A stretch of 64,000 nucleotides of DNA, taken from positions 124,001-188,000 of the forward strand of contig NZ_CAIWTY010000086.1 of the NCBI RefSeq assembly GCF_903915725.1, in the 5' to 3' direction. Below the pieces are notes generated by a model. The model worked only from the letters and a program-made list of their open reading frames with translations, had not been told where the DNA came from and made no database searches. Made by a program: the position numbers and the translations under genes. Shown piece by piece: positions 17,799 to 26,834 of the stretch (position 1 is the first letter of the stretch; the number at the start of each line of letters is the position of its first letter). This stretch comes from an uncultured Rhodopila sp. (GTDB taxonomy: Bacteria; Pseudomonadota; Alphaproteobacteria; Acetobacterales; Acetobacteraceae).

Positions 17799-19033
17799 GC
17801 TGCGGCTTCGACGTCAACGAACCCGCGGCCACGTAAGTAAGCGGCAGCGAATTGAAGATTCGAAGTATCCAGGTGCTCAGGTCGGTCGGGCTGATTGAAG
17901 AGGCGCTCGCACCAGTCAATCGCGAGGCCTCGGAGCCGGCCGATCTTGAGATTGGGCCAGCGTCGGGTGATGTCGATGCCGTTGCGGGCGGAGTTGCGCA
18001 ATTCGCGGACGACGCGGACGCTATTAAGCTGACTCTCGCCGATGCCATACCAAACGGCGAGAGCATGTTCCTCGGCCCAGCAGGCTTTCAGGAAGGGAAG
18101 TTCCCACAGCCAGCGCTGCACGTCGCGCAACGGCTTTGCATATTGGCGATCCGCGAGACCGAGAAGCGCGGCTTGGCGCTGGTCAGGGGTCCATTTCACG
18201 GCAAGGGCAGCCGGGTCTTCCAGAGCCCTTGCAAAAATCTCGAGGCGGCGGGCGACCGGAACGGCGTCGGCGACAAGTATGCAGCGTCGAGCCTCATCCG
18301 CGGAGAGGCCGGACATTTCGACCAGACCCTCGTCGGCCCAGACGGGGGCCGCAAAAGAGGCAAGCAATAGCCGAGCCTGCCACGGCAGAGACTGGGCGCT
18401 CGCACGGGCGCTAAGCACGCGGGCGGCGAAGGACGGGGACGCGCCGGCACCGATCATGCGATTGAGACGCTCGGCGGTCCATTTGGCGACAAGCGGGAGC
18501 TTATAAAGCGCCGGGGCGGCGGCGATTCCGAGTTCGGTCTCAAATACGATGAGCCGCTTGATGGTGGACTGATCGACAGAGTGGCCGGAGGCGTCGAGGT
18601 CAGCGAAGCTCAGCCAAGTCGCCGCAATGCGGCTTTGGGCGGCTGCACGGCTCATGTCGGCGTCGTCCGCAAGGTTTCGCTTGGCAGCGGCACGCCATGA
18701 CTCGATATATTCCTCGATCACCTTCAGGTCGCGGAGGTAACCTGCGGTCTCGAGGCTGAAAGACGGGACGGGGGCGCCTAGCGGGTACGCACGTTCGAGC
18801 TGGGCGCGCAGTTCCAAATCCATCTCGGGGCGAAGCTGCCAAACGGCGCGGGGCCGACCGCGGCCGGCCTCGCCGATCCCCGTGGGCTGCTGTTGATTCA
18901 CAATATGAGGGTTTCGGCGGAGCCAGGAGCGTGCGCTGTGCACGTTGACGCCGGATTCGGCGGCGAGACGGTCGCTGGTGAAGCGGCGCAACTTAAGCGC
19001 GTTAGCCAGAAGCCGGAGCTCGAGGTCGGTCAT
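17795..19033 (-). CDS. winged-helix N-terminal protein coupled to the PIN-like gene
   Basis: The 412-residue soluble protein opens with a helix-turn-helix-like segment, RRFTSDRLAAESGVNVHSAR (about residues 16-35), continuing to a wing-like RRNPHIV and a GRGRPRAVWQL stretch. The remaining 330 residues are helical with no motif I know. The stop overlaps the PIN-like start by 4 bp, so the two are made together. A short inverted repeat 45 bp upstream of the ATG (19078-19092) could be its own operator. Possible roles are repressor, or sensor/inhibitor of the PIN protein. The family is unknown to me. Confidence 0.6.
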   Translation of the reverse strand: MTDLELRLLANALKLRRFTSDRLAAESGVNVHSARSWLRRNPHIVNQQQPTGIGEAGRGRPRAVWQLRPEMDLELRAQLERAYPLGAPVPSFSLETAGYLRDLKVIEEYIESWRAAAKRNLADDADMSRAAAQSRIAATWLSFADLDASGHSVDQSTIKRLIVFETELGIAAAPALYKLPLVAKWTAERLNRMIGAGASPSFAARVLSARASAQSLPWQARLLLASFAAPVWADEGLVEMSGLSADEARRCILVADAVPVARRLEIFARALEDPAALAVKWTPDQRQAALLGLADRQYAKPLRDVQRWLWELPFLKACWAEEHALAVWYGIGESQLNSVRVVRELRNSARNGIDITRRWPNLKIGRLRGLAIDWCERLFNQPDRPEHLDTSNLQFAAAYLRGRGFVDVEAAA

Positions 19034-19077
19034 GGCGAGGGTCCATTCAACCGAGGCGTGGTGCGCCCGATTTCTGA

Positions 19078-19092
19078 TTTGATTGCATCAAA
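19078..19092. promoter_or_regulatory. inverted repeat upstream of the winged-helix gene
   Basis: TTTGAT at 19078-19083 and ATCAAA at 19087-19092 form a perfect 6-bp inverted repeat around TGC; a further ATCAAA follows at 19108-19113. On the minus strand a TTGACG sits just upstream and could be a -35 element. The location, 45 bp before the start of a DNA-binding-like protein, fits an autoregulatory operator. Confidence 0.35.
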
Positions 19093-19104
19093 ATTCGACC
19101 GGCG

Positions 19105-20355
19105 TCAATCAAAGAACGCGCGGGCCGGGTCCGATTGCGGCGAGTCGCCTTGAGACGGCCCTGGAAGTACCCTCGCAACCAGGGCACGAACCTTGGCGTG
19201 ATCGAAGGTTGCGGCGGCGCTACAGAGTTCGTCGAGCCAGTCGGCGTTGGTGTCGCGGATTTGCTTGCCGGTCGGCGGCGTGGGGCGGTCGATGGCATGG
19301 CGCAGGCGTTCGACCAGGCGGCAGCCATCTTCGTCTTGCAGTTCGAGCAGATTGAGGCACAAGGCAAGCTGCATTGCGCATGGGCTTTTCGCGGCAAGAT
19401 CTTCGAAGGTGGTGCGACCGCGCTTGCGGAATTTCCGTACCATTTTCTGGTGTATGTGTGCGTTGTCGTCTGTTTCGGGGACGAGAGCGGCCTCACTGCG
19501 CTGACGGTGGGCTTCCCCGATGCCGCTGCGAACTTCAACATGAAACGGCCGCAACAGGCGAGGAACAGAAGCGTTCTCCAACTCGGCAACGAGGGCGGCA
19601 TGGGCTGCGGCGTCGACGAAGCCCTCTCGCAGGGCACAGAGTTCCCCAACGACCTTGCGGCATCCAACGGTCTCCCAAGCTTGCGGGCCATGGACGAAGA
19701 CTTCGTGGAACATTATCGACGGGAGTTGGCAGAAGTGGTCGTCGGAGAAATGCTGCAGCGGAAGCTTGATGCTGACGTCGGCTGCGCGGGCAGTGTTGGC
19801 GTCGTTGACGGAACGGAACACTGTCTCACCTTTGATCTCCGACGCAGTCTGCGGCAGGGTGCGGAGCCGTAAGGCGAGGCCGCCATTGCCGTTCCCTTGC
19901 AGCGCAGGGGCATAGGCTTTTTCGGCGATGGCAACGAGCCATACGAACATCTCGCCGAGCCACCGCACTTCGTGGATTTCATTATGCGGCAGAGGAGCCG
20001 GCGTGTGCTTAAGGAACCGCGCCTCAAGCATGAACCGGGCGATGTGATGACGTTCCTCGGCGCCTTTCGGAAAGCGCCGGGTCTTGACGAAGCGCGGGAG
20101 CTGGCTCGCCAAATTCGCCAGAAAGTCGGCGAGGCTGACCTCGTCTTGGTCTAGTTCCGGTCTGGCGAGATCTCTGATTTTCGTGACGATCTTGGCGAGG
20201 TTCCGATGGAGTCGAGAATTGGCGCTGGGCACTGGGATCTGGAGGGTGCGAGCGACAATAATCTGCACCGCGAGCTGCTTACGGTCACGCAGCGATAGGT
20301 GAAGATCGTGCTCGAAAATGGCTTGAAACAGCGGCTTGGCGGACATGCCGGCCAT
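19105..20355 (-). CDS. putative metal-dependent protein with HExxxH motif
   Basis: The 416-residue protein has no signal peptide. A metal-site-like pattern lies mid-protein: His217-Glu218 and His222 in FHEVFVHG, then Glu244 and Asp248 in REGFVDAAAH. The histidine spacing is one residue longer than the classic HExxH of zinc peptidases, so a peptidase is plausible but not shown. The N-terminal 120 residues are helical and charged (SLRDRKQLAV, KIVTKIRDLARPEL). It lies 23 bp after the small membrane gene and 71 bp before the winged-helix gene, all on one strand. ATG codons at 20355 and 20346 are both possible; neither has a strong ribosome-binding site. Family unknown to me. Confidence 0.6.
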   Translation of the reverse strand: MAGMSAKPLFQAIFEHDLHLSLRDRKQLAVQIIVARTLQIPVPSANSRLHRNLAKIVTKIRDLARPELDQDEVSLADFLANLASQLPRFVKTRRFPKGAEERHHIARFMLEARFLKHTPAPLPHNEIHEVRWLGEMFVWLVAIAEKAYAPALQGNGNGGLALRLRTLPQTASEIKGETVFRSVNDANTARAADVSIKLPLQHFSDDHFCQLPSIMFHEVFVHGPQAWETVGCRKVVGELCALREGFVDAAAHAALVAELENASVPRLLRPFHVEVRSGIGEAHRQRSEAALVPETDDNAHIHQKMVRKFRKRGRTTFEDLAAKSPCAMQLALCLNLLELQDEDGCRLVERLRHAIDRPTPPTGKQIRDTNADWLDELCSAAATFDHAKVRALVARVLPGPSQGDSPQSDPARAFFD

Positions 20356-20378
20356 CTGTAACGGTGCCTGGACGCTTA

Positions 20379-20702
20379 TCAGTTCTCCGGAGGTTCGTCG
20401 CGGATGCCGCTGATCTTAGTCTGCAATCGCGGCCAGACCACTTGATCCCACAGTCGGATCAATATCTCGCCGGCGATCCTGCCGCCGGCGGCGATCACAA
20501 TACCTGCCACGATGGCGGAACCCTCCGCCGCGCGGGAAGCGCTGAACGGGTTCTCCTCCGACTCAATGGTTGCCGGGTCGATGTCGGCCTCTTCCACCAA
20601 CTCCGGATTGTCCTTCAGCACCTCCCAAATCGTTCCGAGTTCGTGCTTGACTTGATCAGGGTCCGTTGCACCGTACACGTGAGCAATCACATGGTTTTCC
20701 AT
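20379..20702 (-). CDS. small single-pass membrane protein, first gene of the PIN cassette
   Basis: The 107-residue protein has an acidic, likely alpha/beta head (IAHVYGATDPDQVKHELG, LKDNPELVEEADID), a linker, and a glycine/alanine-rich hydrophobic stretch at about residues 62-81 followed by a Trp-containing LIRLWDQVVWPRL segment. GAGGAA lies 6 nt before the ATG. The layout (small head, membrane-like helix, first in a run of effector-like genes) recalls the small constant accessory components described for some bacterial conflict systems, but I cannot assign it to one. Membrane tethering of the downstream proteins is inference. Confidence 0.6.
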   Translation of the reverse strand: MENHVIAHVYGATDPDQVKHELGTIWEVLKDNPELVEEADIDPATIESEENPFSASRAAEGSAIVAGIVIAAGGRIAGEILIRLWDQVVWPRLQTKISGIRDEPPEN

Positions 20703-21048
20703 CGTCTTCCTCAGCCATATTTTCGGCGTTCACGTTGTATCGTGTCTCTACGAACTTGTGAACTGCCCTCCTGGCGGGAGGGGGCATAGCGCCGTTGCAC
20801 TTGGGTCCACCGCCGTAGGACAGGAAGCAGCATGCCTTCATCACGACCCAATGCCAGGGACTCTGCACCTAGAATGCTCATGCCGCTTACGATAGCAATC
20901 GGCTGTCGAAGTCTCAGGTCTTCCCTATACGATTCCCAAAGAGGAACCGCTTTTTCTGAAGCCGTCGGCGCCAATGGCGCGAAATCGTGGCCCCGCGGGA
21001 AAACCTCAGTGTCTCTGCGCTATCATAATCGTCCCGTCTAAACACTTA
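20703..21048. other. intergenic region upstream of the PIN cassette
   Basis: These 346 bp lie between the first cassette gene and the acyl-CoA dehydrogenase stop. An open frame of 87 codons (20711-20974, minus strand) ends 8 bp before the cassette start, but its residues show no motif and a highly charged, arginine-rich tail; I do not call it a gene. The cassette promoter is probably here. Confidence 0.4.
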
Positions 21049-22182
21049 CTACTCCGGCAACCCCCGGGCAATCACCAGCCGCTGCACGTCACTCGTCCCC
21101 TCATAAATCTGGCACACCCGCACATCCCGGTAGATCCGCTCCACCGGGAAATCCACCAGATACCCATACCCCCCCAACGTCTGGATAGCCGCCGAACACA
21201 CCGCCTCCGCCGTCTCCGAGGCGAACAGCTTCGCCATCGAGGCCTCCGTCAGACACGGCAGCCCCGCCTCCCGCAGCGCCGCCGCATGCAGCACCAACTG
21301 CCGCGCCGCCTCGATCCGCGTCGCCATGTCCGCCAGCCGGAACCCCACCGCCTGGTGCTCGATGATCGGCTTGCCGAACGTCACCCGCTCCCGCGCATAG
21401 TCCCGAGCCGCCGCATACGCCGCCCGCGCCATCCCCACCGACTGCGCCGCAATGCCGATGCGCCCGCCCTCCAGGTTGGACAGGGCGATCCGATACCCCT
21501 CGCCTTCCGCGCCCAGCCGCAGATCCGCCGGCAGCCGCATGTCGTTGAACGCGATCTGGCAGGTGTCGGTGGAATGCAGGCCGAGCTTCTCCTCGACCCG
21601 CACCACCTCATACCCCGGCGTATCCGTCGGCACGATAAAGGCGGAAATCCCCTTCTTCCCCGCCGCCGGATCGGTGACCGCGAACGTAATGATCACCTGC
21701 CCGTTCTTGCCCGACGTAATGAACTGCTTGGTGCCCGACAGCACATACCCGTCCCCGTCGCGCCGCGCCCTGGTGCGCAGCGCGGAGGCATCCGAGCCCG
21801 CCTGAGGCTCGGTCAGCGCGAAGCCGCCGATCCAGGCGCCGCTCGCCATGTTGGGCAGGAAGCGGCGCTTCTGCGCCTCCGTCCCATACCGCACGATCGG
21901 CCCGCAGCCGACGGAGCTGTGCACGCTCATGATGGTCGAGCACGGCCCGTCGCCCGCGGCGATCTCCTCCAGCACCGCGGCGTAGGCCAGCACGCCGGTG
22001 TCGGAGCCTTCATACTCCTCCGGCACCAGCATGCCCATGAAGCCGAGCTGCCCCATTTCGTGCAGTTCAGCGGCGGGGAAGGCGTGCGACTGGTCGCGCG
22101 CGGCGGCGCCGGGGGCGAGGCGCTCGCGCGCAAACTCCCGCGCCGCGTCGCGCATCTGAAGCTGGGTGTCGGTTAGCAGCAT
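21049..22182 (-). CDS. short-chain acyl-CoA dehydrogenase
   Basis: The 377-residue FAD enzyme has family signatures [17 protein letters not shown] (FAD/substrate loop), [14 protein letters not shown], and a final [19 protein letters not shown] in which the Glu of YEGT is the expected catalytic base. It oxidises acyl-CoA to enoyl-CoA and passes electrons to ETF; the length and motifs suit short/medium-chain substrates such as butyryl-CoA. The start at 22182 begins at [12 protein letters not shown], the usual first helix, with a G-rich stretch upstream. The thiolase gene is 17 bp upstream on the same strand, suggesting one operon. A paralogue is at 63281-64000. Confidence 0.9.
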   Translation of the reverse strand: MLLTDTQLQMRDAAREFARERLAPGAAARDQSHAFPAAELHEMGQLGFMGMLVPEEYEGSDTGVLAYAAVLEEIAAGDGPCSTIMSVHSSVGCGPIVRYGTEAQKRRFLPNMASGAWIGGFALTEPQAGSDASALRTRARRDGDGYVLSGTKQFITSGKNGQVIITFAVTDPAAGKKGISAFIVPTDTPGYEVVRVEEKLGLHSTDTCQIAFNDMRLPADLRLGAEGEGYRIALSNLEGGRIGIAAQSVGMARAAYAAARDYARERVTFGKPIIEHQAVGFRLADMATRIEAARQLVLHAAALREAGLPCLTEASMAKLFASETAEAVCSAAIQTLGGYGYLVDFPVERIYRDVRVCQIYEGTSDVQRLVIARGLPE

Positions 22183-22199
22183 GGTGTAAAAATCCCCCG

Positions 22200-23378
22200 T
22201 CAGTGGAGGCGTTCGATGGCGACAGCGGTCGCCTCGCCGCCGCCGATGCATAAAGACGCAACCCCGCGCCGCAGCCCGTATTTTTGCAGTGCGGCGAGCA
22301 GTGTGACCAGCACCCGGGCGCCGGAAGCGCCGATGGGATGGCCGAGCGCGCACGCGCCGCCATGCACGTTGACCTTGTCGTGCGGCAGGTCAAGGTCGTG
22401 CATCGCCGCCATGGTGACGACGGCGAAGGCCTCGTTGATCTCGAACAGATCCACGTCGGACAACGCCCAGCCAAGCCGATCGGCGAGCTTGCGGATGGCG
22501 CCGATGGGCGCGGTCGGGAACAGGTTCGGCGCCGCCGCATGCGTCGCATGGCCCGACACGACCGCCAGCGGCGTGAGGCCCCGCCGCTCCGCCTCGCTGC
22601 GCCGCATCAGCACCAAAGCAGCCGCTCCATCGGAGATCGAACTGGAATTCGCCGCGGTCACGGTGCCGCCGTCGCGGAAGGCGGGTTTCAGGGTCGGGAT
22701 CTTCTCCAGGTTCGCCTTGCCCGGCTGTTCGTCGAACGTCACTTGCTTGGCCTTCACCGTGACCGGCGTGATCTCGGCGGCGAACGACCCGTCGTTGATC
22801 GCCGTCTGCGCCCGGGTCAGCGACTCGATCGCGAAAGCGTCCTGCGCGGCGCGGGTGAACTGGAACGCCTGCGCGCAGTCCTCCGCGAATGTGCCCATCA
22901 GGCGGCCCTTGTCGTAGGCGTCCTCCAGCCCGTCGAGGAACATATGGTCCAGCACCCGCCCATGTCCCATGCGATAGCCGGAACGGGCGCGGTCAAGCAG
23001 ATAGGGCGAATTGGACATGCTCTCCATGCCGCCGGCGACAACGATGTCCGCGCTGCCGGCGAGCAGCAGGTCGTGGGCGAACATCGCCGCCTTCATCCCG
23101 GAGCCGCACATCTTGTTCACGGTGGTGCAGCCGGCGTCCAAAGGCAGCCCCGCCCCGAGCGCCGCCTGCCGCGCCGGCGCCTGGCCGAGACCGGCGGGGA
23201 GAACGCAGCCCATGATGACTTCCTCCACATCGGTGCCGGCAATCCCCGCGCGCTGGACCGCTGCGGCAATGGCGGCCGCGCCGAGGGCCGGGGAGGCCGC
23301 GTCCTTCAGGTCGCCCTGGAAGCCGCCCATGGGTGTGCGGGCGCTGCCGACGATGACGATGGGGTCATGGGGTGTCAT
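22200..23378 (-). CDS. acetyl-CoA C-acetyltransferase (thiolase)
   Basis: The 392-residue thiolase has nucleophile Cys91 in NKMCGSG, His347 in GHPIGASG and the second catalytic Cys377 in CIGGGEA. It condenses two acetyl-CoA to acetoacetyl-CoA, or the reverse in beta-oxidation. Length and motifs fit the biosynthetic/degradative AtoB-PhaA group. It precedes the acyl-CoA dehydrogenase by 17 bp; a dehydrogenase partner is consistent with degradation, while PHB synthesis genes 6 kb away could also draw on it. An AGGAGG-like sequence precedes the ATG. Confidence 0.92.
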   Translation of the reverse strand: MTPHDPIVIVGSARTPMGGFQGDLKDAASPALGAAAIAAAVQRAGIAGTDVEEVIMGCVLPAGLGQAPARQAALGAGLPLDAGCTTVNKMCGSGMKAAMFAHDLLLAGSADIVVAGGMESMSNSPYLLDRARSGYRMGHGRVLDHMFLDGLEDAYDKGRLMGTFAEDCAQAFQFTRAAQDAFAIESLTRAQTAINDGSFAAEITPVTVKAKQVTFDEQPGKANLEKIPTLKPAFRDGGTVTAANSSSISDGAAALVLMRRSEAERRGLTPLAVVSGHATHAAAPNLFPTAPIGAIRKLADRLGWALSDVDLFEINEAFAVVTMAAMHDLDLPHDKVNVHGGACALGHPIGASGARVLVTLLAALQKYGLRRGVASLCIGGGEATAVAIERLH

Positions 23379-23599
23379 GGTGTCCTCCTGGGGATAGTTT
23401 GGTGCTTGAGCCGGATGAAGCTCAGTGCGCGCAATATATATCGGGCATAGGCCGCCGTCCTCTCCCCGTCATGGTGCGCGGAGGCGCACCATCCACGCCT
23501 TGCGATGCTGGTCTCGATGACGGGCCTGCGCCCGCCATGACGAGAGGAGGGCGGCCTTGTTTTCTGTGCGCTTGCTCAGGTCCGGCCCCTGCCGTTCCT
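23379..23599. repeat. intergenic palindromic repeat region (REP-like, copy 1)
   Basis: Between thiolase and acyl-CoA synthetase genes lies a hairpin-rich stretch. ATGGTGCGC and GCGCACCAT pair around GGAG at 23471-23492. A second stem with the core CGGGCCTGCGCCCG is at 23521-23534, followed by CCATGAC. The core and the flanking TCCACGCCTT word recur at 45857-45938 and near 50410-50440, so this is a dispersed repeat family. Confidence 0.7.
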
Positions 23600-25249
23600 T
23601 CACGCCGCCGTCCCACCCGCCGCGGCGACCTCGCTGTTGCGCAGGATGAAGCGCTGCAGCTTGCCGCTCGGCGTCTTCGGCAGGCTCTTCACGAAGGCGA
23701 TCTCGCGCGGATAGGCATGCGCTGACAGCCGGCGTTTCACGTATTGGCACAGATCCTCCGCCAGCGCGTCGGACGGCTCGAAGTTGTCGGATAACACCAC
23801 ATACGCCTTGACGATCTCCGTCCGCTCCTTGTCAGGCTTGCCGATGACCGCCGCCTCGATCACCGCCGCATGCTCGATCAGCGCGCTTTCCACGTCGAAC
23901 GGGCCGATGCGGTACCCCGAGGACGTGATCACGTCGTCCGCCCGGCCGATGAAGCTGATGCAGCCGTCCGGTTCCAGCTCCACCGTATCGCCGGTGCGGT
24001 AATAGCCGCCGCCAATCGCCGGGGTCGCCTGCTGCCAATACCCGTTGAAAAACAGCAGGGGCGAGCGCGCGATATCGATCGCCAGCACCCCCTGCTGATG
24101 CGGCGGCAACTCGTTGCCATCATCGTCCAGCACCGCCACCCGATACCCCGGCATGGCCAACCCGGCGGACCCGAGATGCACCGTATGGCGCAGCCGGTGA
24201 TGATTATTCACCACCATCCCCAGCTCGGTCTGCCCGTAATGGTCATGGATCGGCGCCGACAGATGCTCCGCGAACCAGCGGATCACCTCCGGGTTCAGCG
24301 GCTCGCCCGCGCTGCTGACAACGCGCAACTGGCCTTTCACCGCGGAGGCCGCCTCCGCCCCGGCGGCGATCAGCAGGCGGAACGCGGTGGGTGAGCCGGC
24401 CAGGTTGGTGATGCCGTGGGTTTTGATGATACGGTAGGTGCTCTCCGCCGTGAACGGCCCGTCATAGAACGTGGTGGTCAGGCCCATCATCAGCGGCCCC
24501 GTCACCGCATAATACAATCCATACGCCCACCCGGGATCGGCGATGTTCCAGAACTTGTCCTCCGGACGCAGATCCACCGCGTCGCGCATGTAGACGTAGA
24601 ACGGCAGCAGCGCCTTCAGCGGCACCGGCACGCCCTTGGCCAGCCCGGTGGTGCCGGAGGTGGACATCATCAGGAACAGATCCTCCCCAAGCCGCAGGAC
24701 CGGCTCGAACACCGGGCTCTGCGCGGCGAGTTCGGCGCGGAAGTCGAAATCCGCCTCCCGCACCGGCGCGCCAGTGACTGCGGCCACCGGGGGCGCATTC
24801 GCGATCTCGTCGAGCTTCGCCCGGTTCGCCGCATCGGTCACCACCAGCTTCGTCGCACCGAGCTTGAGGCGGTGCTCGATCGCCTTCGGCCCGAACGCGG
24901 TGAACAGCGGCTGATACACCGCACCCGCGCGCCACGTGCCAAGGATTGTGACCAGCAGTTCCGGCGTGCGCGGCAGCATCCCCGCGACCACGTCGCCCGG
25001 GCCGATGCCGCGCGCGGTCAGGAAGCCGGCGAAGCGGGCGGATTGCTCCTGCAACGCCGCGAATGTCAGGCTGGCCCGGCGCCCGTCCTGGCTTTCGTAT
25101 TCCAGCGCGATCCCACCGGAGGCGACATGCCGATCGCAGCACTCGACGCAGGCGTTGAGGCCGTTTTCCAGGCTGCCGTGCAGCTTCGCGGCCAGGGCTT
25201 CGACGCTGAACGACGCGATGGCATCCGCATAGTCGGGACGATCGGTCAT
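23600..25249 (-). CDS. AMP-forming acyl-CoA synthetase
   Basis: The 549-residue adenylate-forming enzyme makes acyl-CoA from a carboxylic acid, ATP and CoA via an acyl-AMP. The P-loop-like signature reads MSTSGTTGLAKG, a DHYGQTE motif follows mid-protein, YRTGDTVEL carries the ribose-binding Asp, and the C-terminal PKTPSGKLQRF holds the catalytic lysine. It resembles the acetyl/propionyl-type synthetases more than the long-chain FadD group. The ATG at 25249 follows AGGAG at 6 nt. It is divergent from the AraC-type regulator at 25389, a likely controller. Confidence 0.87.
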   Translation of the reverse strand: MTDRPDYADAIASFSVEALAAKLHGSLENGLNACVECCDRHVASGGIALEYESQDGRRASLTFAALQEQSARFAGFLTARGIGPGDVVAGMLPRTPELLVTILGTWRAGAVYQPLFTAFGPKAIEHRLKLGATKLVVTDAANRAKLDEIANAPPVAAVTGAPVREADFDFRAELAAQSPVFEPVLRLGEDLFLMMSTSGTTGLAKGVPVPLKALLPFYVYMRDAVDLRPEDKFWNIADPGWAYGLYYAVTGPLMMGLTTTFYDGPFTAESTYRIIKTHGITNLAGSPTAFRLLIAAGAEAASAVKGQLRVVSSAGEPLNPEVIRWFAEHLSAPIHDHYGQTELGMVVNNHHRLRHTVHLGSAGLAMPGYRVAVLDDDGNELPPHQQGVLAIDIARSPLLFFNGYWQQATPAIGGGYYRTGDTVELEPDGCISFIGRADDVITSSGYRIGPFDVESALIEHAAVIEAAVIGKPDKERTEIVKAYVVLSDNFEPSDALAEDLCQYVKRRLSAHAYPREIAFVKSLPKTPSGKLQRFILRNSEVAAAGGTAA

Positions 25250-25388
25250 GGGTATCTCCTCCGCCGGGTCATTATTTGTTCTTTGAAGGCGCAACGCCTC
25301 CGGGGCGATTGAACATCAGGACCGAGTGGCAATCGATGCCCGCACCGCGTATATTTTGCGGCCGGTTTTGCCATAGCGCGGGACGGAC

Positions 25389-26390
25389 ATGGAACGGCGG
25401 ACGATCGCAGCCTGCTTTGTCGAGGAGGCGCTGGACAGCCTGCGCCGCCGCGGCCTCTCGACTGAACCGGTCTTAAATGCGGCCGGACTGCCTGAGTGGA
25501 TGCGGGAGCCGGTCTCGGCCGAACGCTATGGCGCGCTGTGGCTGGCGATCGCCGCGGCGATCGGGGACGAGTTCTTCGGCCTCGGCGGGCGGCCGATGCG
25601 GCCGGGCAGTTTTACGCTCCTGTGCCATTGCGTGCTGCACACCGCGACTTTGGAGCAGGCCCTGCACCGCGCGCTGCGCTTCCTCGGCATCGTTCTGGAC
25701 GATCCGCGCGGGGCGCTGGTGGTGGCAGACGGGATGGCCCAGATCGTCCTGACGGATGCCGGGGCGCCGCGGTCGGCGTTCGCCTACCGGACCTTCTGGT
25801 TGATCGTGCATGGCATCACCTGCTGGTTGGTCGGGCGGCGCATCCCGCTGCGCCTGGCCGACTTCCGCTGCCCGATGCCGGATCATGGCGCCGAATACGG
25901 GCTGCTGTTCGGCGCCCCGGTGCGGTTCGGGCAGCCGGTCAACCGCCTGGCCTTCGATGCGTCGTATCTGCGGCTGCCGGCGGTGCGGACCGAGCGCATG
26001 CTGAAACAGTTTCTCCGCGGCGCTCCGGCCAACATCCTGGTGCGATACCGCTACGATGGCGGACTTGTCGCCCGGGTGCGCGGCCTGTTGCGGACGACTC
26101 CCCCCGTATCCTGGCCGGGCTTTGAGGGGCTGGCGGCGCTGTTGCGGCTGCCGGCATCCACGCTGCGCCATCGGTTGCGTCACGAAGGCCAGAGCTACCG
26201 GGCGATCAAGGACGAGATCCGCCGCGAACTGGCCGACGAATGGCTGCTGCACAGCCGGCGGAGTGTCGGGGACATCGCCACCGAACTCGGCTTCGCCGAA
26301 CCGAGCGCCTTTCACCGCGCTTTCCGCAAGTGGGAATCCAGCAGTCCCGGCGCCTTCCGCGCGCATCGGCTGCGTAGAGATGCGGTATGA
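25389..26390 (+). CDS. AraC-family transcriptional regulator (OruR/ArgR-like)
   Basis: The 333-residue protein has an arabinose-binding-like N-terminal domain of the OruR/ArgR type (about residues 15-210) and a C-terminal AraC helix-turn-helix pair (about 235-330) with the second-helix signature SVGDIATELGFAEPSAFHRA. It probably regulates the divergent acyl-CoA synthetase operon across the 139-bp shared promoter, responding to a fatty acid or CoA ester; that is inferred from position. Confidence 0.85.
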   Translation: MERRTIAACFVEEALDSLRRRGLSTEPVLNAAGLPEWMREPVSAERYGALWLAIAAAIGDEFFGLGGRPMRPGSFTLLCHCVLHTATLEQALHRALRFLGIVLDDPRGALVVADGMAQIVLTDAGAPRSAFAYRTFWLIVHGITCWLVGRRIPLRLADFRCPMPDHGAEYGLLFGAPVRFGQPVNRLAFDASYLRLPAVRTERMLKQFLRGAPANILVRYRYDGGLVARVRGLLRTTPPVSWPGFEGLAALLRLPASTLRHRLRHEGQSYRAIKDEIRRELADEWLLHSRRSVGDIATELGFAEPSAFHRAFRKWESSSPGAFRAHRLRRDAV

Positions 26391-26560
26391 TGGGGCTGCT
26401 TCTGTAGCTGCGAACGCTCACACCGATAAAACCGAAGTGAACGGTCGCGGCGATGGTGTCGGCATCGCTACGGCACAATCAACCCCGCATGTGGCCGGGG
26501 TCACATGCGCTATCCTCCGGCTGTGAGAGACTTCGGCCTGCCCGCAGAAGGACAGTCAAC

Positions 26561-26791
26561 ATGAGAATCTCCAAAGAAGCCCTCGCCCTCAGAGTCGTCG
26601 TGCGCCGCGTCCGGACAGGTACGGCGCCGTTTTGTTGGGAAGTCCATCGTGACCCGGAACTGCAGCCAATCCATGTCTCGCATGAGACATTCCGCAGCAT
26701 GGAAGCCGCCTATGGGGCCGGCCTGGCCAAGTTGGCCGACTTTATCCCGCAACGGCGAACGGCTGCACATCAGCCAGCGCCGGACGCCTGA
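26561..26791 (+). CDS. small hypothetical protein
   Basis: The 76-residue soluble protein is basic at the N-terminus (RISKEALALRVVVRRVR), with CWEVHRDPELQPIHVS and a helical FRSMEAAYGAGLAKLADF segment. GAAGGA lies 8 nt before the ATG, which supports translation. I do not recognise the family. It is convergent with the PPK2 gene. Confidence 0.5.
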   Translation: MRISKEALALRVVVRRVRTGTAPFCWEVHRDPELQPIHVSHETFRSMEAAYGAGLAKLADFIPQRRTAAHQPAPDA

Positions 26792-26834
26792 AACGGCCGA
26801 CGCATCCGGCGCCTGCTCGAGCCCGCTCCGGCGC

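Noticed and set aside
20711-20974. 87-codon minus-strand frame just upstream of the PIN cassette
   Set aside because: No motif, arginine-rich tail and no clear ribosome-binding site; it could be real, but I cannot support it.
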